Below are positions 1-7,812 of a stretch of DNA of 64,000 nucleotides, in pieces. A program made the position numbers and the translations under genes. Source of the stretch: Marinobacter pelagius. Lineage in GTDB: Bacteria; Pseudomonadota; Gammaproteobacteria; Pseudomonadales; Oleiphilaceae. Location: assembly GCF_900114925.1 (NCBI RefSeq), contig NZ_FOUR01000001.1, positions 62,001 through 126,000 of the forward strand. Reading direction: 5' to 3'. Position 1 is the first letter of the stretch. Every line of letters starts with the position of its first letter. The notes under the pieces were generated by a model that was not told the DNA's origin, did not search any database, and saw only the letters and a list, made by a program, of their open reading frames with translations.

Positions 1-2492
1 GTGAGAGAGCGGCAGTTCAGCAAGTACAGCATCTGGAACAGGATGATGGTCGTTACCGCCATGGTCTGGGCCTTGCCCCGGGCGAGCTCAACCGCAGCCC
101 CTTCGGAAAGATCGGCGGTGTACTCCAGCAGGAACAGCCCGGCCGCCCCACCGGTCATCAGGGCCCCGACCAGAAAGGTGCGAACCACCAGGAACCGGCT
201 CAGCAAAGGCTCCTTTGGCGGCCTCGGCGGTCGCTTCATCAAGCCCGGCTCCCGGGCCTCCAGGGCCAGTGGCAACGCCAGCGCAATGGCAACGACCAGG
301 TTCACCCAGAGAATCTGCACCGGCTCGATCGGCATCAGAAGATGACCGTCGGTGACGGGGAAGAAGAGGACCGCGACCAGGATGATCATTGCCTGCCCCA
401 GACTTGTGGGCAGCACGAACGCGAGGGACTTCGAAAGGTTGTCGTAGACCCTCCGCCCTTCCTCCACCGCAGCGCTGATAGAAGCGAAATTATCATCCGC
501 CAGCACAATGTCGCTGGCCTCCCGGGCAACCGCCGTGCCGTTGATACCCATGGCGACCCCGATCTCTGCCCGCTTCAGTGCCGGCGCATCATTGACACCG
601 TCACCGGTCATGGCGACAACCTGCCCCCCGGCCTGGAGAGCCTTGACCAGCCGCAGCTTGTGCTCGGGTGCCACACGGGCAAAAACGTTGGTGGAGTGCA
701 CCAGTTCAAGCAGCTCGGCATCGGTTGCCGCCTCGATCTGCACGCCCGTCACCACCTGCGCACCCTCGCCGCCGGTCTCCAGCAAACCGATACTCTGGCC
801 GATGGCCCGGGCAGTCTCCGCATGATCGCCGGTGACCATCTTGACCACAACGCCGGCCTGCTGACAGGTCCTGACGGCATGAATGGCTTCATCGCGGGGT
901 GGATCCGACATGCCAACCAGGCCAAGAAAACAAAGCTCGTCCTGCCAGCCGGAGGACTCCAGCTCCACCTTGCCCGCCAACGGTTTTGCCATGGCAACAG
1001 CCAGCACGCGCATGCCCCGTGCAGCCAACGTTTCCACGGCTTCGTGCACAAGCTCCACCGCCATTGGTCGGCCTCCGGCGAATCCCTTGCACATCCCGGC
1101 GATCACCTCCGGCGCGCCCTTCACACACACCATGTCGGCACCGTCGCCGGAGTCATTTAGGGTCGCCATGAACTGGCTCTCCGAACTGAACGGGATCTCG
1201 TCCTTCCGGGGGAAAGCCGCCCGCGTCGAGTCTTCGTCCAGCTCCGCCTTACCGGCAGCGACCACCAGAGCGCCCTCGGTCGGGTCGCCAACGATTCGCC
1301 AGCGCCCGTCCTTGCACTCCAGCTCCGCGTCGTTGCAAAGCAAACCTGCCAGCAACAAGTCGTGAACCTGCTCCGGCATCGGGGACAATGTCTGGTCTCC
1401 GGCCCGTAACTCGCCTTCTGGCGCGTATCCGATACCGGTTACCTCCACTTCGAGATCCGGCGTCCACAACGCCTCGACGGTCATTTCATTGCGCGTCAGG
1501 GTGCCGGTCTTGTCGGTACAGATGACAGTGGTACTGCCCAGGGTTTCAACAGCGGGGAGGTGGCGGACGATGGCACGGCGACGCGCCATACGCTGTACGC
1601 CGATGGCCGAGGCGATGGTGATAACGGCAGGGAGACCCTCGGGAATCGAGGCAACGGCAAGCGTGATGGCGGCCAGCGCACTGTCGAGCAGCGAGTTGTC
1701 CCGCCACATCCCGACAAGAAAGATAAGAATCGCGACCACGAGGATCGCCAGGGAAATAACCCTGACCAGGCTGGCGAGCCGCCGGGTCAGCGGGGTCTGC
1801 AGATCTTCGGTTTCACTCAGCAGCCGGGAGATACGCCCCAGCTCGCTGCTCGCGCCAGTGGCGACCACCACAGCGTCCGCGGTGCCGGCAGTGACCAGGG
1901 TCCCACCAAAAGCCATGGAATGACGATCACCAATCACCGCGTCATCCGCCACCGGCTCTTCCTGCTTGGCCACCGGAAGCGATTCCCCGGTCAGCGCTGC
2001 CTCATCCACCTGCAGTCCATTGACCTCAAGCAGCCGGACATCGGCGGCCACCTGGTCTCCCGCCTGCAGCAACAGCACATCCCCCGGCACCACCGTATGG
2101 GCGGGAACCGATTTAGCGTCGCCGTTGCGCAGCACCGTGGCATTCTGGGGCACCATCCGGCTCAATGCTTCGATGGCCTTGGTGGCGCGCATCTCCTGGA
2201 CAAAGCCGATGGTGGTGTTAAGCACAACGACGGCGAGCACCACAAAACTGTCCGTCACCTTGCCAATCAGGATGGCAAGCACCGCCGCGGCGAGCAGCAC
2301 GTAGACGATCGGATCGGCCAGCTGATGCAGAAGAATCCTGTACCAGGATCGACGACCGTTTCGCTCAATGCGATTGGGCCCGCTGTCTTTCAGCCGACGC
2401 CGGGCCTCTGATGCCGAAAGACCCTGGGCCCTGGTACCCAGACGATCGAGGACTTCCTTGGAAGTGCGAGCATGCCAGTGAAAATCGTCCAT
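1..2492 (-). CDS. Cation-transporting P-type ATPase (P2-like), C-terminus cut by window edge
   Basis: Integral-membrane ATP-driven cation pump; about 830 residues are visible and the frame is still open at base 1. In order it shows the N-terminal cation-ATPase domain, the actuator motif TGES, the M4 motif PEGLPA (from residue 284), the phosphorylation motif DKTGTLT (Asp327) and M5-M6, then the start of the C-terminal membrane domain. The start ATG at 2492 gives a typical N-terminus (MDDFHWHARTS). The fold is that of Ca2+-type pumps, but several Ca2+-ligand positions are replaced: Ser697 and Gln700 in M5, Val734 and Ala735 after Asn731 in M6. I therefore do not call it a calcium pump; the ion is unknown. 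It lies 29 bp downstream of yicC on the same strand. Confidence 0.9.
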   Translation of the reverse strand, partial: MDDFHWHARTSKEVLDRLGTRAQGLSASEARRRLKDSGPNRIERNGRRSWYRILLHQLADPIVYVLLAAAVLAILIGKVTDSFVVLAVVVLNTTIGFVQEMRATKAIEALSRMVPQNATVLRNGDAKSVPAHTVVPGDVLLLQAGDQVAADVRLLEVNGLQVDEAALTGESLPVAKQEEPVADDAVIGDRHSMAFGGTLVTAGTADAVVVATGASSELGRISRLLSETEDLQTPLTRRLASLVRVISLAILVVAILIFLVGMWRDNSLLDSALAAITLAVASIPEGLPAVITIASAIGVQRMARRRAIVRHLPAVETLGSTTVICTDKTGTLTRNEMTVEALWTPDLEVEVTGIGYAPEGELRAGDQTLSPMPEQVHDLLLAGLLCNDAELECKDGRWRIVGDPTEGALVVAAGKAELDEDSTRAAFPRKDEIPFSSESQFMATLNDSGDGADMVCVKGAPEVIAGMCKGFAGGRPMAVELVHEAVETLAARGMRVLAVAMAKPLAGKVELESSGWQDELCFLGLVGMSDPPRDEAIHAVRTCQQAGVVVKMVTGDHAETARAIGQSIGLLETGGEGAQVVTGVQIEAATDAELLELVHSTNVFARVAPEHKLRLVKALQAGGQVVAMTGDGVNDAPALKRAEIGVAMGINGTAVAREASDIVLADDNFASISAAVEEGRRVYDNLSKSLAFVLPTSLGQAMIILVAVLFFPVTDGHLLMPIEPVQILWVNLVVAIALALPLALEAREPGLMKRPPRPPKEPLLSRFLVVRTFLVGALMTGGAAGLFLLEYTADLSEGAAVELARGKAQTMAVTTIILFQMLYLLNCRSL

Positions 2493-2521
2493 GGGTCCGG
2501 GTATCCGCCTCGGGTCATCCC

Positions 2522-3388
2522 TTACTCGATGTTCTGCACCTGTTCCCGCATCTGCTCGATCAGCACCTTGAGGTCCACGGCTGCCCGGGTGACATCGGCA
2601 TCGATACTTTTGCTGCTCAGGGTATTGGCTTCCCGATTCAGCTCCTGCATCAGAAAATCCAGGCGCCGGCCAATCGCGTCATCCCGCTTCAGGGTATCGG
2701 AAACCTCGCCGATATGAGCATCCAGGCGATCCAGCTCTTCGGCCACATCGCTTTTCTGGGCCAGCATCACCATTTCCTGGGCGATCCGGTCAGGATCCAG
2801 CTCGACATTGGCCTTCTCGAACCGCTCCCGCAGGTTACGCTCCTGGGCTTCGAGCAATTCCGGCATGCGGGCGCGAACATCCGCCACCAGCTTGCCCATG
2901 GTCTCCAGCCGGTCCTCAAACAAGGGGCGCAGGCGCTCGCCTTCCCGCTCACGAACAGTAACCAGCTCGGCCACGGTATCGGCAAACAGCTCCGCCGCCG
3001 CTTCCCTAGCCGCACTGTAGTCCTGCTCCGGCACCGACAGCACACCGGGCCAGCGAAGAATGTCGAGAGCGCTGATGTGGGCCGGGTTATCCAGCATCCG
3101 GTTGATATGGTTGGCAGCGTCATTCACCGCTTTCGCCATCTCGTCACTGATTTCAAAGCTCTGGACGGTGTTCTCGGCGGACTGAAGCCGCATGGAGATG
3201 TCCACCTTGCCCCGCTTCAGGCCCTTGCGCAGCTCCTCCCGGAACTTGTTTTCCAGTTCCCGGAACGCCTCCGGCAACCGGAACGACGGCTCCAGGTAAC
3301 GATGGTTCACGGTGCGGATCTCGCAGGTCAGGGTGCCCCAGTCTCCACGGGCATCCTTCCGGGCAAAGGCAGTCATACTCCGGATCAT
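2522..3388 (-). CDS. yicC: YicC/YloC family endoribonuclease
   Basis: 288 residues starting MIRSMTAFAR, the usual YicC N-terminus. An in-frame ATG lies 18 bp further upstream, but the family start is the one chosen. It carries the N-terminal YicC-like domain, and its C-terminus (LKVLIEQMREQVQNIE) is the conserved DUF1732 tail. Members of this family have been shown to be RNA endonucleases that affect RNA turnover; the role here is inferred from the family. It is transcribed divergently from rph, the same arrangement as in E. coli and Pseudomonas. Confidence 0.93.
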   Translation of the reverse strand: MIRSMTAFARKDARGDWGTLTCEIRTVNHRYLEPSFRLPEAFRELENKFREELRKGLKRGKVDISMRLQSAENTVQSFEISDEMAKAVNDAANHINRMLDNPAHISALDILRWPGVLSVPEQDYSAAREAAAELFADTVAELVTVREREGERLRPLFEDRLETMGKLVADVRARMPELLEAQERNLRERFEKANVELDPDRIAQEMVMLAQKSDVAEELDRLDAHIGEVSDTLKRDDAIGRRLDFLMQELNREANTLSSKSIDADVTRAAVDLKVLIEQMREQVQNIE

Positions 3389-3503
3389 ATCGGCTCCAAT
3401 CATCATGTTTGGCAGTCACCGGAGTTTAACAGGCTCTTGACAGTTGCGGCGAACCCGACCAAAGAGGCAGGGACGATCCACCTGTGTTATCCGGTGAGCG
3501 TGT

Positions 3504-3509
3504 TATACT
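3504..3509 (+). promoter_or_regulatory. Putative -10 box of the rph promoter
   Basis: TATACT lies 68 bp upstream of the rph start, in the divergent yicC/rph spacer. No convincing -35 box is visible at 16-18 bp spacing, so this rests on the -10 match and position alone. Confidence 0.35.
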
Positions 3510-3576
3510 CGCTGTCCTTTCATTACCCCCGCCCGGACCCGAGTCCGGACATTCAGATTCAACTACAGGACACACT

Positions 3577-4293
3577 ATGCGACCAAGCGGCAGAACGCCC
3601 GAGCAACCCAGAGACGTCCGAATCACCCGCAACTACACCCGCCATGCCGAAGGTTCTGTGCTGGTGGAATTCGGGGACACCAAAGTAATCTGCACCGCCT
3701 CCGTCGAGAACAAGGTACCACCCTTCCTGCGCGGCGAAGGCAAAGGCTGGATCACCGCCGAATACGGCATGCTGCCCCGCTCCACCGGCAGCCGCATGGG
3801 CCGGGAAGCCGCCCGCGGCAAACAGGGCGGACGCACCGTCGAAATCCAGCGCCTGATCGGCCGCTCCCTGCGCGCCGCAGTAGACCTCTCCGCCCTGGGC
3901 GAACACACCATCACCGTCGACTGCGACGTCATCCAGGCCGACGGCGGCACCCGCACCGCAGCAATCACCGGCGGCTGTGTAGCCCTGGTGGACGCCCTGA
4001 ACTACCTGGTAGCGGAAAAGCGAGTGAAGACCTCCCCGCTCAAGCAGATGGTGGCGGCACTTTCCGTGGGGGTTTACAAGGGAACACCAGTCGTCGACCT
4101 GGACTACCCGGAGGATTCCGAAGCCGAAACCGACATGAACGTCATCATGACCGACAAGGGCGGTTTCATCGAAATCCAGGGAACGGCTGAAGGCGCACCA
4201 TTTGAACAGTCAGAACTGGACAGCATGCTGACCCTGGCGAAACAGGGTATTGAGCAGTTGTTTGAAATCCAGAAAACAGCGTTGGAAGGCTAA
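3577..4293 (+). CDS. rph: Ribonuclease PH
   Basis: 238 residues, the normal length for RNase PH, a phosphate-dependent 3'-5' exoribonuclease that trims tRNA 3' ends in the cytoplasm. The N-terminus [20 protein letters not shown] fits the family well; the open frame extends 31 codons further upstream, but that part has no family resemblance. Typical internal blocks are RSLRAAVDL and [19 protein letters not shown], the conserved catalytic/phosphate region. It lies between yicC and the crc/pyrE pair, a conserved neighbourhood. A hairpin-rich spacer follows the stop codon. Confidence 0.96.
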   Translation: MRPSGRTPEQPRDVRITRNYTRHAEGSVLVEFGDTKVICTASVENKVPPFLRGEGKGWITAEYGMLPRSTGSRMGREAARGKQGGRTVEIQRLIGRSLRAAVDLSALGEHTITVDCDVIQADGGTRTAAITGGCVALVDALNYLVAEKRVKTSPLKQMVAALSVGVYKGTPVVDLDYPEDSEAETDMNVIMTDKGGFIEIQGTAEGAPFEQSELDSMLTLAKQGIEQLFEIQKTALEG

Positions 4294-4300
4294 CTCACAA

Positions 4301-4508
4301 GTCTGGGGCGCCTGTGTGGCGACTTTCCCCCAGACTGTTGAAGGCGAGGGATGGCCTGAAACAAGCGCACAGGGGTGAGGCCGAGCGCTTATAAAGCGAA
4401 GCTTTATGCGAGAGACGAACGACTGCAATCTGGGATTGCAGGCTGGACCCCGGAGGGGTGCTTGCAGCGTGTCTGGGGAGCGGCATCCCTGCCGGCGCTT
4501 CCCCGAAG
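4301..4508. repeat. Hairpin-rich intergenic element between rph and crc
   Basis: This non-coding spacer between two convergent genes is packed with perfect inverted repeats. GTCTGGGG (4301) pairs with CCCCAGAC (4328) and encloses CGCC/GGCG. ATAAAGC (4391) pairs with GCTTTAT (4401) across GAA. CTGCAATC (4423) pairs with GATTGCAG (4434) across TGG. ACCCC (4447) pairs with GGGGT (4455). A longer imperfect stem lies at 4475-4504. The density suggests a structured RNA or a mobile intergenic repeat. Open frames crossing it on the minus strand have no family resemblance. Confidence 0.5.
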
Positions 4509-4520
4509 TCGAGATAAAGT

Positions 4521-5327
4521 TTAAAAACCAACCTCGATGTCGTAATCCATGATCACCGGCGCGTGATCCGAGAACCGGGTTGAGGTATCAATCCAGCCAT
4601 CCTGGATAGTCTTGCGAATCCCCGGCGTCAGCAACTGGTAATCCACCCGGATACCGGCATTCCGACGGGCACCCTCAGCCTGCTCCGGCCACCAGGTGAA
4701 CTGATTGCTCTGCTTGTTCACCTCACGGAAGGCATCAATACAGCCCATCTCATCAAACAGCCGATCCAGCCACGCCCGCTCGTGAGGCAGGAAACCGGAA
4801 AAATCGAACTTGTGATAGAGCGGAGAGGCATCCGTCACATGATGGGCCGTTTGCAGGTTGGCACAGAAGATAAACTGGCGACGCTTGCGCAGAGTCTTCT
4901 GCATGTGCAGACCGAAGGCATCCATGAACTCGTCCTTGTGATCCAGGACAGTCAGGTCATCCTCGCCAATCAGCTCTTCCTCACGCCCGAGCGCACAAGG
5001 TGCCAGCACACAGGCTACAGAAACCTTGTCGAAGTCCGCCTGCAGGAAACGCCCTTCACGGTCGGCCTGCTCATTGGCAAAACCGTACATGATCGCCTTG
5101 GGGAAATGACGGGTGTAGATGCCGACACCGCCATGCTCGTTCTTCTCGCCGTCAATAAAGTAGGCTTCGTAGCCCTCGGGAATGAGATTGTAGTCTTCAA
5201 TCTCGTAGGCCCGCATGCGGTGATCCTGAACGCAAACCACGTCAGCGTCCTGGTCGGCCAGCCAGTCAAAAAAGCCCTTATCAACAGCCTGGGCGAGGCC
5301 ATTGACGCTGATTGATACTACCCGCAT
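4521..5327 (-). CDS. crc: Crc-like catabolite repression control protein (exonuclease III fold)
   Basis: 268 residues with the exonuclease/endonuclease/phosphatase fold. By sequence and position (beside rph and pyrE) it matches Pseudomonas Crc better than true exonuclease III. Crc acts with Hfq as a translational repressor of catabolic mRNAs and lacks nuclease activity. Nuclease residues are altered in the Crc manner: the catalytic Glu motif reads VCVQD (Asp35), and the GDxN motif is CANL (155-158). The terminal SDH triad (253-255) is kept, unlike P. aeruginosa Crc as I recall it. The block FLQADFDKVS (94-103) is shared with Crc. It is divergent from pyrE. Annotation pipelines may label it exodeoxyribonuclease III. 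Confidence 0.82.
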   Translation of the reverse strand: MRVVSISVNGLAQAVDKGFFDWLADQDADVVCVQDHRMRAYEIEDYNLIPEGYEAYFIDGEKNEHGGVGIYTRHFPKAIMYGFANEQADREGRFLQADFDKVSVACVLAPCALGREEELIGEDDLTVLDHKDEFMDAFGLHMQKTLRKRRQFIFCANLQTAHHVTDASPLYHKFDFSGFLPHERAWLDRLFDEMGCIDAFREVNKQSNQFTWWPEQAEGARRNAGIRVDYQLLTPGIRKTIQDGWIDTSTRFSDHAPVIMDYDIEVGF

Positions 5328-5408
5328 ACGTGTTCCCTGATTCGGTTTGTGTGTATGATACCGTTTTTACGCACTAATTAAAGATCCACTCCCGCCAGAA
5401 GCCTTGTC

Positions 5409-6047
5409 ATGCACGACTATCAGCAAGATTTCATCGAATTCGCCATCCAGCGGAACGTGTTGCGTTTTGGAGAGTTCACACTCAAATCCGGTCGCACCAG
5501 CCCGTACTTTTTCAACGCCGGACTGTTCAACACCGGAAACGACCTGCTGCAACTAAGCAAAGCCTATGCCGCCGCTATCAGCCGCAGCGGGCTGGATTAT
5601 GACATCATTTTCGGCCCTGCCTATAAGGGCATTCCCTTGGCCACGGTTACTGCCATGGCCCTGGCTACAGAAGGTAACAGCAAACCATTTGCCTTTAACC
5701 GCAAAGAAAAGAAAGATCATGGTGAGGGCGGCAACATCGTCGGCGCACCATTGGAGGGCAAAGTGCTGATCGTGGATGACGTCATCACCGCCGGCACCGC
5801 CATCCGCGAGTCCATTGACCTTATCCGGGCTACAGGTGCCGAGCCGGCAGGCGTATTAATTGCCCTCGATCGACAGGAAAAAGGTAACGGCGAACTCTCG
5901 GCCATCCAGGAAGTGGAAAAGGAATTCGGTATTCCGGTGGTCAGCATCATTCGCCTCGAACAGGTACTCGACTACCTCAAGGCCAACCCGGAGTTTGCCG
6001 GCCACGCGGACAAGGTAGCCGAATACCGTGATCAATACGGAGTCTGA
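5409..6047 (+). CDS. pyrE: Orotate phosphoribosyltransferase
   Basis: 212 residues, full length. It catalyses orotate + PRPP to orotidine 5'-phosphate in pyrimidine synthesis. The PRPP-binding signature [13 protein letters not shown] is present, as is [13 protein letters not shown], the flexible catalytic loop with its Lys/His residues. It is divergent from crc; the 80-bp spacer has a TATGAT -10-like box at 5354-5359. The DUF4124 gene starts 4 bp after its stop, so the two are probably co-transcribed. Confidence 0.97.
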   Translation: MHDYQQDFIEFAIQRNVLRFGEFTLKSGRTSPYFFNAGLFNTGNDLLQLSKAYAAAISRSGLDYDIIFGPAYKGIPLATVTAMALATEGNSKPFAFNRKEKKDHGEGGNIVGAPLEGKVLIVDDVITAGTAIRESIDLIRATGAEPAGVLIALDRQEKGNGELSAIQEVEKEFGIPVVSIIRLEQVLDYLKANPEFAGHADKVAEYRDQYGV

Positions 6048-6050
6048 CTG

Positions 6051-6698
6051 ATGGGCAATCGTCTGTCTGTGTATTCCTCGGCATTGCTGCTGGTAGTGGC
6101 CATGGGCGCCTCACTGCCGGCCAATGCCCAGATGTATCGTTACACTGACGCACAGGGCCAGGTAGTAATCAGCAACACCATTCCCCAGGAAGCCACCAAG
6201 CGGGGCTACGACATCCTGGGCAGCAACGGCCGGGTGGTCGAAACCGTCCCGCCGGCGCCAACCGAAGAAGAGATTGCAGCCCGCAAGGCCGAGAAAAAAC
6301 GCCAACAGGAACGGGAACGCCAGCGCGAGCAGGACGAATTGCTGCTCAAGCGTTACAGCCACCCGGACCAGGCGGTTGAAGCCATGCACCGGAAGGTGCG
6401 GGAAATGAATGGCCTGATCCAGCTCAAACGCGGCAACATCCAGGTAATCTCATCCCAGCTCAACAACGAGCAGAGCCGTGCCGCGGATATGGAGCGCGCA
6501 GGCCGTGACATTCCGCAAGCTACCCTGGACAAGATCCGGCGGCTTGAGTCCCAGATTGACGAAATCGAGCAGGATATCGCCAGCCAGCGCCAGGATATCG
6601 TGGAGCTGAAAAAAACCTATCGGAAAGATATCCAGCGGCTGGAAGTGATCACGGACAAGGAACGGTCGCTGCCTCTGGAACTAGCCGGCGAGCAGTAA
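6051..6698 (+). CDS. DUF4124 domain-containing periplasmic protein
   Basis: 215 residues. A signal peptide (cleavage likely after NANA, near residue 26) is followed by a DUF4124 domain starting MYRYTDAQGQVVISNTIP, then a highly charged Lys/Glu/Gln-rich coiled coil from about residue 75 to the end. The family is common in proteobacteria and its biochemical role is unknown. It follows pyrE by 4 bp, as in Pseudomonas. The coiled coil suggests a structural or envelope-associated role, but that is inference. Confidence 0.85.
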   Translation: MGNRLSVYSSALLLVVAMGASLPANAQMYRYTDAQGQVVISNTIPQEATKRGYDILGSNGRVVETVPPAPTEEEIAARKAEKKRQQERERQREQDELLLKRYSHPDQAVEAMHRKVREMNGLIQLKRGNIQVISSQLNNEQSRAADMERAGRDIPQATLDKIRRLESQIDEIEQDIASQRQDIVELKKTYRKDIQRLEVITDKERSLPLELAGEQ

Positions 6699-6716
6699 AA
6701 GGCCAGACATAAAAAT

Positions 6717-6746
6717 GGGGTCAGAAGAAGGCTTTCTTCTGACCCC
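6717..6746. repeat. GGGGTCAGA palindrome, copy 1
   Basis: A perfect 13-bp stem with a 4-nt loop: GGGGTCAGAAGAA (6717-6729) and TTCTTCTGACCCC (6734-6746). Two related copies lie at 6785 and 28781. It sits between convergent genes. Read on the minus strand it is followed by ATTTTTA, so it could terminate leftward transcripts. Confidence 0.75.
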
Positions 6747-6784
6747 GTCTTCAATTCAGATCCGGCAGAGACTGTAACCAAAAA

Positions 6785-6814
6785 GGGGTCAGATGAAAGT
6801 TTTCATCTGACCCC
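6785..6814 (-). terminator. GGGGTCAGA palindrome, copy 2; probable terminator of the phasin gene
   Basis: A perfect 14-bp stem with a 2-nt nominal loop: GGGGTCAGATGAAA (6785-6798) and TTTCATCTGACCCC (6801-6814). On the minus strand the stem is followed by five T residues (complement of 6780-6784), giving the form of an intrinsic terminator 20 bp after the phasin stop codon. Confidence 0.7.
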
Positions 6815-6833
6815 ATCTTCACGTCAATGCAGA

Positions 6834-7262
6834 TCAAGCAGAGGCCGTGCTCTTCTTGGCAGCTGCAGAGCTGCTGCTCTTGCGGGCAGTGGTCTTGCGA
6901 GCGGCCGGCTTCTTCGGCTCGACACTCTTCTTGGCTTCCTGGGCCGCCTCGGACACGTCCTCGGCCGCTTCAGAAACCGCTTCTGCACCTTCAGCCGCTT
7001 CCTTCTCCAGCTTGGCCACCAGCTCGGCAGCGAAGTTGCCGAAACGGGAGTTCAGGCTACGCAGCTGCTCAAACAGGCTCTCGCTGTAACCATCGTAGCG
7101 CTTGCGCAGGTTCTTGACGCTGTACTCGCGCGCTTCGGATTCCAGCTTCTCGGCGTACTCGAACGGCTTGGCAGCGATTTTCTTCTGCTGCTCTTCTGCG
7201 GCGTTGATGCCCTTGTCTACGATTTCCTGAATCTGTTCCTGGTAGGACTTGAGTTTACCCAT
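6834..7262 (-). CDS. Phasin family protein with basic Ala/Lys tail
   Basis: 142 residues. The N-terminal ~95 residues form an amphipathic, Glu/Lys-rich helical region typical of phasins (KSYQEQIQEIVDKGINAAEE). This is followed by an acidic Ala/Glu linker and a C-terminal tail rich in Lys, Ala, Ser and Thr (KKPAARKTTARKSSSSAAAK), like the histone-H1-like tail of PhaF. Phasins coat polyhydroxyalkanoate granules; the basic tail in PhaF binds DNA and helps granule partitioning. No PHA synthase gene is in the window, so the link to PHA rests on family resemblance. A good AAGGAG-type site precedes the start. Confidence 0.85.
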   Translation of the reverse strand: MGKLKSYQEQIQEIVDKGINAAEEQQKKIAAKPFEYAEKLESEAREYSVKNLRKRYDGYSESLFEQLRSLNSRFGNFAAELVAKLEKEAAEGAEAVSEAAEDVSEAAQEAKKSVEPKKPAARKTTARKSSSSAAAKKSTASA

Positions 7263-7385
7263 GATGGACTCTCCTTGGTTTCGTGAACATTCGTCGTGCC
7301 CGCTAACTGCTTAAATCGCGGGCCTTCTTTAGATCTCACTAACCAAGATACGGGCAAAAATTAGAATGTTCATACTAAAAACCGG

Positions 7386-7724
7386 TTACCAGCGGAATAG
7401 CACCCAACTCGGCACCAGCAGGTCCGATTCGGTTTCCCGGATCCAGCCACCACCATCGGCAGGCACCAGGTAATACTCAGGCCCAACCTCGGGAACCACC
7501 TTGATTTCCATAAGCTGGCCGTTCACCCGGTACTCGTAGAACACCTCATTTTCACCGGGGCGAATAACAATGGCCGGCCCCTCGGCCTCCGGCTGGTAAT
7601 CGGTCACCACCACCGGCTCTTTCGGAGTCTCCACCGGAACCTGATCCAGCGCACCCTCTTCCTGGGCCAGTGCCGCCAGGGGCAGGCCAATCAGCAGTAT
7701 GGCGGGGTAAGCGATTCGCTTCAT
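7386..7724 (-). CDS. DUF2782 domain-containing exported protein
   Basis: 112 residues. A signal peptide (MKRIAYPAILLIGLPLAALA, cleavage near residue 20) precedes a small mature domain with the DUF2782 pattern PGENEVFYEYRVNGQLMEIK and ends in WVLFRW. Function is unknown. The position divergent from polA is conserved in pseudomonads. No lipobox cysteine is present, so it is probably a soluble periplasmic protein. Confidence 0.85.
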   Translation of the reverse strand: MKRIAYPAILLIGLPLAALAQEEGALDQVPVETPKEPVVVTDYQPEAEGPAIVIRPGENEVFYEYRVNGQLMEIKVVPEVGPEYYLVPADGGGWIRETESDLLVPSWVLFRW

Positions 7725-7812
7725 TTTCGTGATACCCTTTCGTCAATTCCAGTTCATTACAGAGTTGCACAAGCCAACCAACGCTTCAATCAGAATCCGG
7801 ATCCGTATTTAT

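Noticed and set aside
342..1160. Plus-strand open frames across the P-type ATPase gene
   Set aside because: They are antisense shadows; the minus strand carries clear ATPase motifs over the same bases.
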